Shown here piece by piece: positions 11,173 through 22,559 of a stretch of DNA of 64,000 nt (position 1 is its first letter; every line of letters starts with the position of its first letter). Below the pieces are notes generated by a model. The model searched no databases. It had not been told where the DNA came from and saw nothing but the letters and a program-made list of their open reading frames with translations. Source of the DNA: Toxorhynchites rutilus septentrionalis (taxonomy: Eukaryota; Arthropoda; Insecta; Diptera; Culicidae). The stretch spans positions 303,067,455 to 303,131,454 of the forward strand of contig NC_073746.1 of the NCBI RefSeq assembly GCF_029784135.1, given 5' to 3'. Position numbers and translations under genes: made by a program.

Positions 11173-11653
11173 GGGCGTCTCCGTAGCCACATTGGTTGCG
11201 CGTTCGCTTAGTAAGCGATCGATCGTGAGTTCAAAACTCAGGGCCCTCATTGACCATTTTTGTGTTGTTACAGAATAACTACGTCCACGCAACAATCATC
11301 AGCGATGGAGATCGATTCACGGTCGAAATAAGATCGATTCATCCATACAACTGCTCTGCTCTGCAAGAAACATCGGGCTACTGTTCTATAAATAACTCAA
11401 CAATGATCAATCAACTGTCTCCGCTGTCCGGTCTAACTTGGATAATGGAAGAACAGATAGAAAACTCTTACGCCTAAATGGCTACTGTGTAAATGTACCA
11501 TATGTAATGGTATAGAAGGAATACTGGCGAATGGCAACTGTGTAATGTACTAATTATAGATATGATAACCATGTGACATGTACACGATTAAAATTTGGCT
11601 CTGTTACAGCTAAAATCCTAATGAGCCTAAAATAAATAAATGGGATAAAAAAA
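11173..11653 (+). mobile_element. tRNA-derived SINE, copy 1, with 15-bp target-site duplication
   Basis: The element starts 'GGGCGTCTCCGTAGCCACAT' with an A-box-like segment (TAGCCACATTGG) and a B-box-like segment (GAGTTCAAAACTC) spaced as in a tRNA. It runs about 480 bp and ends 'AAATAAATAAATGGGATAAA' plus poly(A). The flanks carry a perfect duplication, AAGATATTAAATTTT, at 11158-11172 and 11654-11668, which fixes both ends. The ORF inside it (11250-11477) is not coding: its translation merely repeats in every SINE copy. Confidence 0.88.
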
Positions 11654-11668
11654 AAGATATTAAATTTT

Positions 11669-12248
11669 CATCTGCTGTCGCACTGTATAGTGAAAAACGT
11701 CGGAAAACTCGTGCTATTGCTCTGAAAATGAAATTTTCATTTTTCAATCTTCGGCAATGGTGTTTGTATTGGTGAAAGCATCATTATTTTTTCGACACTG
11801 ATGCCAGACAACATAATCGAAACAGCTATAAAAACCACTCAATAAAATGTTATTCCTGAGTCATAGCGTTTCATGTCATCTAAATCAATAGAATAAAATT
11901 GTGTTGATTGTGACAACTTTACATTGGGTAAGAAAATTCTATTGCAGAGCTCGGAACACTGCCACGGCTGCCCATACTTTCAAAAACAGTAAACGGAAAA
12001 GTATTACATTCAATCAAAATGCCTCGGCCAACGAAGAGAAGGGTTAAGGCTCTCCAACGTGAGTATGTGAAAACAATACGATCAACGAAGGAAAATATTA
12101 AGGAATTATAAACATCGAGTTACTATGCGGAAGAACTTGTTGATACCAAAAGAGTCCCAATTCGCATTTGTTATAAATTTGCTCATGTTACGCTCGCGTA
12201 TAATCAGAATTTTACTTCATATGCAAATGCATCTTCTATATATTTATA
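11669..12248. other. Spacer with one unrecognised 30-codon ORF
   Basis: The only point of note is a short ATG-to-TAA frame at 12019-12111 on the plus strand, 30 codons, very basic ('MPRPTKRRVKALQREYVKT'). It resembles in composition the start of a DNA-binding protein, but nothing follows it in frame. I cannot assign it. The rest is AT-rich and featureless. Confidence 0.4.
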
Positions 12249-12809
12249 CTAGCTGACCCAGCAAACTTCGTCCCGCCCAAAATTTGGTTTTTTGTTATCA
12301 ATACCTTCAAACATTCAGGTTTTCTTACTATGAGCAAGTTCATGGGTCCAATCGCAGAACTGTTCATTGATTGATCTTCTAATCGACCTCGTTGAATTTA
12401 ACTTTTACTATAAAATTTCTAGTTTTTCTAACAAAACTCATCATTATATCATCAGATTATTTTGAGACACAATTCTCGTTCAAGATTTTTCAACCACTTG
12501 CAAATAACATGTTTCTCCGTTACATGGAATAAATGTTTTATACAGAAAATATGATAGAATAAAGACAGCCCTGAATCGGACAGATTAATTCTCGAGTAAT
12601 GCGGAATTTGTGTTTCATTTGTATGGCAGCCCCTTTAGGGAGGGGGTGGGGGGTGTGGTCTAGTGTCTAACCATCGTAAAAACATTAACTGCACCCTAAA
12701 ACCTCAATGTGCCTAATTTGGTTTCATTTGTTTTGAATAATTCTCGAGTAATGCAGAAATTTGTGTTTCAATTGTGTTTCATAAGAATCAGACAGACAGA
12801 CAGAAATCC

Positions 12810-12894
<85 letters not shown>
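12249..12894 (-). mobile_element. Non-autonomous Helitron, 646 bp
   Basis: On the minus strand the element begins TC (12894-12893) followed by a long TA run and 'AAATGGATTTCTGTCTGTC', and ends '...GTTTGCTGGGTCAGCTAG' at 12249. It sits between A and T, as Helitrons do, with no target-site duplication. It has no coding sequence and shares the ends and the 'TGTATGGCAGCCCC' body module with the larger copy at 24769-26100. Confidence 0.8.
12814..12892. repeat. (TA)n microsatellite, about 39 units
   Basis: An uninterrupted TA tract just inside the 5' end of the Helitron. The other Helitron copies have only a few TA units at the same place, so the tract expanded after insertion. The Tyr-Ile repeat ORFs across it are artefacts. 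Confidence 0.95.
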
Positions 12895-13760
12895 TTTGCA
12901 ATTATTCATCGGAACATATCGTTCATACATTTTATTGTAGTATTGAATTGTTATTTTATTTCAAATGTCTTCAAAGACTCGTGTCAATGAAGCGCCACAC
13001 AGTCTGCGAAGTGAATTGATCTATTTACGTGTGCTCTGCTCTTCTCTCACAAACACTATTACCCCATTTTTACACGCGGGTTTACCAATACTACTACACT
13101 GGCTAGCTTCCACCTTCACCTTAATCCCAGCTTAGGGGAGCATCCACGTGAGATGTGCCGATGGGTGTTGAACGAAGGGATACCATGAGCTCTGCAAGGT
13201 TTTTTTTGTTGTCGTGCCCGATTTAACGTTGGTTTTGGCTGTTCTATCAGACCAGCTCTGTTTTTTTGTCTTCCAAATATAAACACGATGCACGATCTAC
13301 AAAAAGTAAAAACTCATTTTTCCTGTCAGCGAGACACAACCCAGGTGTCGGTTTTATCCCGATTGAAGGTGTCGGTGTTACCCCAAACGGAATAGAAATT
13401 TCAAAACAATGTTTTCGAGCATCGATAGACACCACAACCACCTACCGTCTCACAAAATACACTGAACAATGATCAAAGTTGAATTACGCTCACAGAAGCA
13501 TCGAATTTTCCAAAATTTTCCGATTAAAACACTTGAATTCTACTAGCGAAATTTTGCACGGACTAATTCCTGTTTGCTGATCGGCCCCGTTGTGTTGTTT
13601 GTTTTGACAGTAAAGCGTCTTCCGCAGCTGTAGGGTGACTCGACACGTAAGAAATAACCATTGTGTACAGAGGACATCTTCATATTTTCACCCGTTTTGC
13701 GTACAAATAGCAGCAGAAATCTACTCCACGAGAGTGAGTGTTTTTATGGTATAAAGGGAC
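12895..13760. other. Spacer, nothing recognised
   Basis: Moderately complex sequence. Small ORFs on both strands at 13247-13472 overlap each other and show no domain. Confidence 0.4.
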
Positions 13761-13895
13761 AAATTGACAGAGAAGCATGGCCAACGTGATCTATACACTT
13801 TTATCTGATTATAAGCGAAAGCTGAAGATATAATTCCTAAAAATTAAATTTCTACAGCGTTTTTTCCGTGATGCAATTTGATGTGACACACCCTT
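13761..13895 (-). mobile_element. One-ended relic of a DD37E (ITmD37E-type) transposon
   Basis: The 135 bp from 'AAATTGACAG' to 'GTGACACACCCTT' match the 5' leader and inverted terminal repeat of the full element at 55646-56942 (plus orientation there, minus here). The terminus is followed by TA at 13896-13897. The transposase and the opposite end are absent. The ORF 13868-14326, which starts inside the terminal repeat, is not believable. Confidence 0.85.
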
Positions 13896-14422
13896 TACGA
13901 TATAAAAATATCAGTTGCTCCATTGAAATTTACAGGAAGAAACGAGGTTCCAATCATACCGTTCAGCGGCTCAGTATGAATAATCTATTAGGTAATTTAC
14001 TACCTGCAACCAAAATAAGAAATCTAGAGAATCTATTTTATAGTCGTCGTCGGATATTACCATCAGTTTTGGGAAGACCTACGAGACAAAGCAGACATTC
14101 CAAGTTTAACCGGACGATTTCATTTATGGAAAACGTAAATCGTTCGATTCAGTTTTTTAGACACGCTAGCGATTCGGTACATAACTATTGGCAAACAAAA
14201 CATAAACGCTCATTAATCATGGTACCAAATTTCCCTTCTAAGATTCTACATATTGAGATTTTTATTTTAATTCCCATATACAGCCATTTCATTCCAAACG
14301 ATATTGTTGTTCTCAGATTTTTGTGATATTTTAGTTTTGTTCTTTATCGCAATGTTACACTTGCGAAGAAATTGAATTTTATTTTCAGAGTTATTGATTG
14401 TATTTGTGTTTTATAGTATATA
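13896..14422. other. AT-rich spacer, nothing recognised
   Basis: A 152-codon plus-strand ORF covers most of it but begins inside the transposon end, lacks any domain and has no family resemblance that I can see. Confidence 0.4.
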
Positions 14423-14525
14423 GTAGCTGACCAGGCAAACGTTGTTCTGCCAAATAAATTATTTCTAGTGTATATTTTGGGTGTTGAATAAAACACACTA
14501 ATGTGTTGTAAGTGTGTTTGAATAT

Positions 14526-15013
14526 ATATATTTTTTTATCCCATTTATTTATTTGAGGCTCATTAGCATTTTAGCTGTAACAGAGCCGAATTTTAATCGT
14601 GCACATGTCACATGATTATCATATCTATAATTAGCACATTACACACAGTTGCCATTCGCCAGTATTCCTTCCATACCATTACATATGGTACATTCACACA
14701 ATAGCCATTTAGGCGTAAGAGTTTTCTATCTGTTCTTCCATTATCCAGTTAGACCGGACAGCGGAGACAGTTGATTGATCATTGTTGAGTTATTTATAGA
14801 ACAGCAGCCCGATGTGTCTGGCAGAGCAGAGCAGTTGTATGGATGAATCGATCTTATTTCGACCGTGGATCGATCTCCATCGCTGATGATTGTTGCGTGG
14901 ACGTAGCTATTCTGTAACAACACAAAGATGGTCAATGAGGGCCCTGAGTTTTGAACTCACGATCGATCGCTTACTAAGCGAACGCGCAACCATTGTGGCT
15001 ACGGAGACCCCCC
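14526..15013 (-). mobile_element. tRNA-derived SINE, copy 2
   Basis: Reverse-oriented copy of the SINE at 11173-11653: the head (GGGGTCTCCGTAGCCAC on the minus strand) is at 15013, and the tail 'AAATAAATGGGATAAAA' at 14526. The flanks share TTTGAATAT (14517-14525 and 15015-15023), a short target-site duplication. The 64-codon ORF in it has no function. Confidence 0.85.
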
Positions 15014-16374
15014 TTTTGAATATTTTAACGATCTTGAAAATAAATCGAATGTGACCGATAAAAAACGAATTAAATGATTTGAACGAAAGGTTATATGATG
15101 TTTCTTGGTGTATTTCATTAACGTAACTGACATGTTTGATCTCTTAAAAGTTAAACGTCAACTGAAAAAAAGTAATATAAGTTTGTCGTAAAGTAGAAAA
15201 AATGAAATATAGAAAATCAATATTATTAGAAAATACGTGCATGTGATTTTCAACATGGCTTAGTTTATAACAGCTTGGTCGCGTTCATAAATTGGAAAAC
15301 AGCGATACGCCAGCTAACTTCAATGGAGCTGATTAATCGGCCTGTTTGGAATCGCGTTATTTTATCGTTGTCATTCAATCGAGGAGTATTTACATCGGTA
15401 ATCTAAGTTTGAAACACAGCCATATTGCTTTCTTTATTCATGGATGTTTTTACTACTCTTCACCGATTTGTAGAACTCAATATTCATATATGCATATGAG
15501 GGATCGGATTTTACAATTCGATCGAAATCGACTTTTACACTCTTAAATTCGTTCGCCTTGTCGCGAAACAATGGTCAAAATAAGTCATCCGTATTTGTGG
15601 TTCAATTTACTCTCTATCTGATCGGCATAATTCCGGAAATAATTCTAAATTGTTGAAATTTGAATGAAAATTATTATTCGATTTCGTTTGGATGCTAAAT
15701 TTGTTTTGAATGTGTTTGAATGCTAAATTTTGCGTGTTTATTCCACCCGAAAAACCATTACTATTTTTGATTCATAGGAATGGAACATGGATACCAATGT
15801 TGTTTACGTCGAATTGCGTGGCAAGGTTGTCACATTTGCTCAACTCGATTGGACTTGAGCTTGAACAGAATGCAAAATTGCACTTTTTCCATTCAACAGA
15901 ATACAACCAACAATATGTGGGGACAAGTACGATCGAACTTCATTTTGTGTTTGAACACACGCGCAATGTCATGGCAATGTATTGCGCTTTGGCCTGGCTA
16001 TAACTAAAGCTGTGTCGGCGTTGCTCATGATAGTGTTTCGCAAGTGAATGTATTATTCCTCGCACCGCTTTTGTTGATTGTGTAGTAAGAATTGCAGTCG
16101 TTCACTCTCTACCTTCGCGTATATGTCCACCATAAATTGTTGGCACAGCTTACGATATCTTGAATTGGCGTTTCTTGACCATGTCAAATCACCATGTGAT
16201 AAACATAAAAATCCTTCGAGCGCGCCCTCTGTTTGTTTCCTCGCATGTTCATAAATATAAAATCAAAATGAGAAATTATGTTCATAATGAATTGAGTATC
16301 TTTGACGGGGTCTCGTCGGTCTAATGTTTATGCAAGAGATTTTTCGTTAAAGAAACCCTTCTGACTTGCACTGT
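15014..16374. other. Unassigned sequence between SINEs
   Basis: No ORF with a domain and no terminal repeats. The ORFs at 15710-16007 overlap in two frames and look random. Confidence 0.35.
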
Positions 16375-16530
16375 AGTCACGCGTATTCTTGAGCTTGCCA
16401 CTCCAGAATACATTCAAGGCGTATTGTTCGTCATAGAAATCTCAACTATTTACTAATAAAAATGAAGCAAGTAGTACTACGTTGAGAAGGCAAACCTTGG
16501 GAACGTTAGTGCCATTGAAGAAGAACATAG
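16375..16530 (+). mobile_element. 3' part of a Feilai-like SINE
   Basis: The stretch 'GACTTGCACTGTAGTCACGC' ... 'ACTACGTTGAGAAGG' ... 'AACGTTAGTGCCATTGAAGA' matches, from my knowledge of Aedes sequence, the body and 3' end of a tRNA-derived SINE. The 'GACTTGCACTG' phrase also occurs (reversed) next to the tRNA-like head at 41018-41133, linking the two pieces to one family. A shorter 3' end of the same kind lies at about 51717-51775. Confidence 0.6.
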
Positions 16531-17239
16531 CGAGGGTCGTATGAACGGTGTGTGTCAACGATGAATTCCAGATTATTGTTTTTTCTTTGCATTAAATTTC
16601 TCGTGTCACCGTGCTATCATGATTTCAGCAGCGCTTGTGCTTTGGATCTACACACGTGCTCTCCAACTGATGTTTTATCAGGGTTGATAGCAATAGCGTG
16701 ATTATCATTTTGTAATTCGAGCAAATTTGATTTGAAGAATTTCGATAACTCATTGTGCTCATTCAAAAAGGCTTCCAGCTCATCGGAGATGCTCCCTGCT
16801 TTAGATGAATTGATGTTACTTGTGTATTTGTAGATGGATGTTCAATGAAGCGGGCGTTACGCCATCAGTCATTGAACAACTTAAATGAATTCGTTCTGTT
16901 GAAAAAACGAACAACGGTTAAATTATTAGAATATTTTTGACACTCAAAAATAAAATCGCAATTAAAAGTAGGGAATTGGGGTCAAAATTTAAGGTTATAT
17001 GTATGGTTTCAAGTAAAATTTTTGAAAAAAAATATTCAGATCTTTTTTTCTGCATAGAGCCACCCTATTCGGTATTGAATGTATGGTTATCGGTATCCTA
17101 CCGGTATCATATATAGTTTACAACCTATTCTTATACCTACCAAGTATTTTGAGTATAATTTCATCAAAATCGGTCGAGCCGTTTCGGAGGAGTTCGGTAA
17201 CAAACACCGTGACACGAGATTTTTATATATATAAGAAGA

Positions 17240-19049
17240 TTAAACGAATACTGAAAACATGTTAACTTTGAAAAATAATAATCCAAAAACGAAAAAAAAA
17301 CACCTCTCCGATTTTTGGATATGATATGTAAAAAACATCAGCTTTCAAGAAAAAATATAAAAAAATATAGCGCCCTCTATCATTCTCCATGTAAACTTAA
17401 AAAAAAAAACAAATACAGGGTAACTTCGATATAACTTACACATTTTCAACGGACGAATTGCATGCCAACTCGTCTTAGTTTTTTTTTCTTATTTTTTTAC
17501 AAAAAAAATCTAGCTCAAAAAGTATAATACCTACAAAATTTTGATGATAGAATGAAATCTAGAATATTATTTAAGTTTTATAGAAAATGCCATTGAAAAT
17601 GAAACACTACACTACAGAAAAATATTTTGAAAATTTAATTTCATTTTTCTCAAAATTTCATTTCTTTCAAATTCTCAAAAAATTACCAAAAGTAACAGTA
17701 TATAGGAAACTTGTTGGTAGTTGTCTGGAATATTCATATAATTTCCGTTCAGAATTTTAAAAAAATGTGTTTGAGAAAAACGATTTTTTCAGAACTTGTT
17801 TGCCCTTTTTTTAATAAAACCTTGAACAATTTCCTATATTTCATTATCAGACCAAAACTCTGTAGCTCTTATAGTTTGTGAGTTGAATTTTTTTTTAATT
17901 TTAAGTTCATTGATGTTTTTTTCGAAGAAAAAACTTTTTCATTTAATTAATTTTAGTCTTTCTCAAAAGATGCAAAACCAAATTTATAGAAATTACACTA
18001 AAAAAATATCTTAAAAATTTAAATACACTTTTCTCAAAAAACTATATAAAAATGCGTTTGTGTACGCGTCAAAAACTCGAAAAGTTCGGATCCGATTCAG
18101 TTCAAACTATAATAAAATATACAGAACAACCAAACACATTTAGGACTATTGTTACAACATGAAAAATTGAAAAATTCAACTCAACCATGTAACCACAATG
18201 TGCCACAGCAAGTATTTTATATATATTTATGCTTTGTGCTTTCGCACAAAGCACTTAACCAAGCCTAGTTAGAATAATAAATTGATTGAATACCAATTTC
18301 ATTACAACTGTTAATGTTTGACTCACTGTATCGGTAAACACAATTTTAGTGGATATGGTTTTCCGTATGAAACACTTGATGAAAATATACAACGCAATAA
18401 ACTTAAGCATAGAGCACTAGAGTTCAGTTCTAAGAATTCTTTGGAACAAAAGGTGAATTTTTAATAGAATATCCTTATCGCTAAGTGTGTTCAGTCATCC
18501 ATCATCTGTCAGTTGCTATCATGGTAATATTTTAGAGGTGTGCTTGCTGACAAGGGGCGTTCTCAACAACTAGCAATAAAGTTTTGACAAAAAACTTGCA
18601 GATAAAATTGTTCGTTTGCTAATTCCACCACTAAAGCATGTTTGAGTTAGAATTTGATCGCATGAAGTAGGACATTTATCTGCACAGAAATAACGTACAA
18701 AAAGGGAAGGATGTCTTTTAGTAGGGTTAGGGAAACATACATGAAAATTATTCATCACCAGTTCGGATGAATTTTGAATTTTCCAATTTTTCGTGTGATA
18801 TCACTCATCGCCCATCAGGGACGGAATGGATCGCAAGATTAAAAGAACCGCCTTTCAAAAAACTATAAGTAACAGTCTCTTGGAGCTATTGTTAAATCAC
18901 TGCTAGTGTTGTTTTCAAAACTTAGTCCCATATGACTGTTTCCAGTCCATTCTGGAGAGCCTTGTTTCTATCAAAGTTAACTCGGATTTGTTGTAATAAA
19001 ATGATGAAGTTCTGCATAAGGATTGGCCAAACGTACATTTTCACTAATA
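17240..19049. other. AT-rich spacer with long A/T runs
   Basis: Very AT-rich from 17240 to 18250, with repeated phrases such as 'TTTTTCTCAAAA' at 17650 and 18030 suggesting a decayed interspersed repeat. No ORF of interest. 18250-19049 has no recognisable feature. Confidence 0.4.
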
Positions 19050-20866
19050 CAGGTTGGACTCGATTATCCGGGACTCGATTATCCGGAATTTTAGACTCGA
19101 TTATCGGAGTATTTTATTTTTGTTTTTCGGAAATGTTGAATAATTTGTATAATAATTCCATATTGAATAGCTAATATGGGTATCAAATAAAAGGGCTTAA
19201 CTAGTAGAACGCAGTTATTTATGAAAATTGTAAATCCAACATGGCCGCCACCACAAGATGGCGCCATATATATTTTTTCACAATCCCATCAATATGGGTA
19301 TCAAATGAAAGGGCTTGACTAGTAGAATACAGTTATTTATGAAAAATGCAAATCTAAGATGGCGGCCACTACAAAATGGCGGATTACATATTTTCTCAGA
19401 TCAATACGGGTATCAAATGAAAGGGCTTAACAGTTATTTATGAACAATGCAAATCCAAAATGGTCGCCATTATTTTTTCAAAGCTCAATCAATATAGGTA
19501 TCAATTGAAAGTGCTCGACTGGTAGAACACAGTAGATAATGAAAAATACAAATTCAAGATGACCGCAGTTCCCAAATAAACAATTACTTTTTAATGGTTC
19601 CATTCAGCTTGCCCTATTTGTATGTATGTTTGAGTGTTTGTAGGGCTGTCCCACATTAATAGAAAATTGACCCCGTTCCTGTAGATTGATTGATCGGAAA
19701 TTTGGAACACACCTTTAATTCTATTGTTATTATAAAACTACGTATTGCATGATCTTGAAAAATTCAATTTGGCCACCGCTAAAAAATGGTTGAATGGCTT
19801 GACTTGGAGAATACACTACACTATGAACAACATAAATTCGAAAAGATCGCCGCCACAAAATTGTAGACTATGTATTTTTTGCAATCCCCTCAATATTGGT
19901 ATCGAATAAAATGGTTTGTCTAATAGAATACAGTACAGCATCGAAATATTCCGAAGAAAGTTTGGTAAGGAATAAAAAATTAAAAAAAAATATTTTTGAA
20001 TGGTTTTAATGTAAAGAAGTATACTGATGATATAGATAGTTTACTAAAAACTAGAAAATAAAATAATTAAAAAAAACTTTTTTAAGTTTAACGGTTTAAT
20101 GTGCTAAAAGCTAGAAAATAATTAGACAAGTAGCAGTTAGTAGTTATCACATCCGTTCCTTCATTAATTTAGGGCAATGAAGAGACTAAAATAACATCGT
20201 GAGGTATATGATGAAACAACTATCTGTGGATAATGAAAATCCAACGTTTATTTCTTACCTAATTTTCTTCGGAATATTTTCATGATGTACTGTATTCTAT
20301 TAGTCAAATCATTTCATTTGATACCGTTATTGAGGGATTGCAAAAAATACATAATCGACCATCAAGTTGCGGCGACGTATTTGAATTTATGTTGTTTTTT
20401 ATGTTTCGTGTTCTCCAAGTCAAGTCATTCAGCCATTTTTTAATGACGGCCAAATTTAATTTTTCAAGATCATGGAATACGTAGTTTTATAATGACAGTA
20501 GAATTAAAGGTATCTTCCAAATTTAAGATCAATTAGTCAACAGGAACGGGTTCAATTTTCTATTATTGTGGGACAATCTTACAACCATTCAATTCATAAA
20601 CAACTATGTTGTACTAGTCAATCCCTTTCATTTGATATACATATTGATGGGGTTCTGAGAAAATATGTAATGCGCCATTTTGTAGCGGTAGCTATCTTTG
20701 ATTTACATTTTCCATAAATAATTGTGTTCTTCTGGTCAAGCCCTTTCAATCGATACCTATATTGATGGGGTAGATAAAACCGTGTAATAAATAAGTGCAA
20801 ATCATAATTATATTACGTTTACCGAGAGAAAATAAGTTTTTTATGACAGAAATTTTAATCCGACCT
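19050..20866. mobile_element. Pogo-like non-autonomous DNA element with tandem subunits, copy 1
   Basis: Begins TA|CAGGTTGGACTCGATTATCC, a terminus of the pogo/Tigger type, and ends at a decayed 'AATCCGACCT'. Subunits of about 110-130 bp ('GGTATCAAATGAAAGGGC' ... 'AAATCCAAGATGGC') repeat in one orientation near the left end (19176, 19296, 19405, 19494) and in the opposite orientation near the right end (20600-20800), giving an overall inverted-repeat layout. No transposase is present. The same family recurs at 37725-39754, near 40960, 47400 and 50160. Confidence 0.65.
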
Positions 20867-22559
20867 AATAAAATCTACGTTCCACACAAGAACTCCTATT
20901 AAGAGACTGGAGAGGTCAACGACAATGGAACTTTTCAAAATTGTTGAACATTTAGTCAAAATGAGCAGAAATTAAAGGTTTCTATATGAAATCTGTATTT
21001 TGGTCTAAACAAAATCTTTTCATATTACTGTATAGATATGTGTATTTTATTTATAATTCAATTTGCTTGTTTATATAGTAGGATCCCCCTACTCTGGAAA
21101 GTCGGAAAAACTTTTTTTTCCTCTAGGTTCTGAGAAAAAATGTACGATCACCAAGAAACTGTTTTAGAGGCCTCATTACCCAACTATCGCTAGCGAACTT
21201 CCCCTTCTTAGGAACCTTCATAAGGACACCCTGTATCTATTCGACCGGAAGACAAACGAAAAAAAAGGTAGCTTTAGATGAATTTATGTACCTTTTTATT
21301 AAAGCCTGCCATTTTTTCAGAAACTTATGATAGTCAAGAGGAACAACAGAACTTTTCCTTTCAAAAGCAGGTTATAACTTTAATGCAGAACGATTCGAAA
21401 GCGCTCGTGGGGTCGCTCCTCATTATCACCATAACATAATCTAACCTACCAGTTACCTAGTCTCGGCATGGTATCCCACTAACACCAACTGTGATTTTTC
21501 CAAAACTGAAACCAAAATGTAAGATAATTCAGTGAAATTTTAATTCGAGAATAACTTTGTAACGACAAACGTAGTTATGTTCACAAATGCCAAATTTTAT
21601 TGTTTTCGTCTGTGATAGATCTGTGATAGATCATGTCAACTTTTTAGATAGATCTGTTTAGCCCTGCTTATCAAAATCAGCAAAAGATTCTGAGCAGTTT
21701 AGTTTAGCGTTATGCCGTAATACTGGGAAGAGCGGTCACGTAGATAACAACATTCGCATTTCTTGATGCCCTCATCTAACGCAAAGCTGAAATAGCACTG
21801 ATTAGCGAAAGTATTGCAATCGAATATTCGATTCTCAAAGGATCTCAATTGTGAAACAGAAGCAGATGTAATAGAGGTTTACGCTTCGAAAATGTCCTAC
21901 TGTAGGAACATTTTTAACACACACAAAAATAAAAAATAAAATGCCATGAATGAAAAGGTACCTTGGGTAGAAAATGTACTACGCAGGGAAAGTGGATATA
22001 AAACTGCTTCAAGTCATATGCTTAGAATAAAGACATTTCTCAATGACATTTTTCATTCTTGTCGGGATGCAAACTGATTAAAAGACTGACTGTGATGAAT
22101 GAAATAGATGAAGTCGAGGTGATAGAATCGTGAGGTGGTGCGAAAATTGCACAAGGAAATAATACAACGAGTACAGCGAAAAATGTGTGAATTCTGCGTG
22201 AAATCCAAAAGTTCTGCAATCTGTAACCAAAGATTTTTGGTCTTAAAAAGTCTGAAAAAATCTGTAGAAAAACAGATTAATATCTAGTTATGATAACCCT
22301 GTCTTACGTCTCTGAATATGAAGACGGGGTGTTTCATAATTCCAGAATAGTAAAAATCTTTTCAATTTTCACTGCATGTCAAATTTCGCTTCCTTGATAA
22401 TTTCTTCATGATAAATGAGTGGGTTTTCATGTCTAAATTAATTATAAGAGTCTGCCAGGTTTTGAAATCACGGAAACAAAAGATTTCTGAGCAAATATGG
22501 TAAACTCGATAAATTGAAAACCATCCAATTATCATCTCGAAACCATCCGCCCCGATTCC
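20867..22559. other. Spacer, nothing firm
   Basis: AT-rich. A stretch near 21080-21235 ('GGATCCCCCTACTCTGG' ... 'GACACCCTGTATC') looks like decayed repeat. No domain-bearing ORF. Confidence 0.4.

Larger units (their letters stand above)
14423..17239 (-). mobile_element. Possible Helitron with nested SINEs
   Basis: The right end on the minus strand reads A|TCTTCTTATATATATAAAAATC followed by 'TCGTGTCACGGTG', a common insect Helitron 5' end. The left end reads '...GGCAGAACAACGTTTGCC' (a hairpin: GGCA-AAC pairing with GTT-TGCC) then 'TGGTCAGCTAC|T'. The 3' tetranucleotide is CTAC instead of CTAG. A SINE (14526-15013) and part of a second SINE type (16375-16530) lie inside. That these two ends belong to one element is an inference; 2 kb of unassigned sequence lies between them. 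Confidence 0.45.

Noticed and set aside
11250..11477. Repeated small ORF 'MTIFVLLQN...' at 11250, 14741 and 33560
   Set aside because: It is the translated body of the SINE; similarity among copies comes from the SINE itself.
12709..12990. ORFs with long Tyr-Ile repeats
   Set aside because: Translation of the (TA)n microsatellite in a Helitron.
13868..14326. 152-codon ORF
   Set aside because: Begins inside the terminal repeat of a DD37E relic and has no domain.
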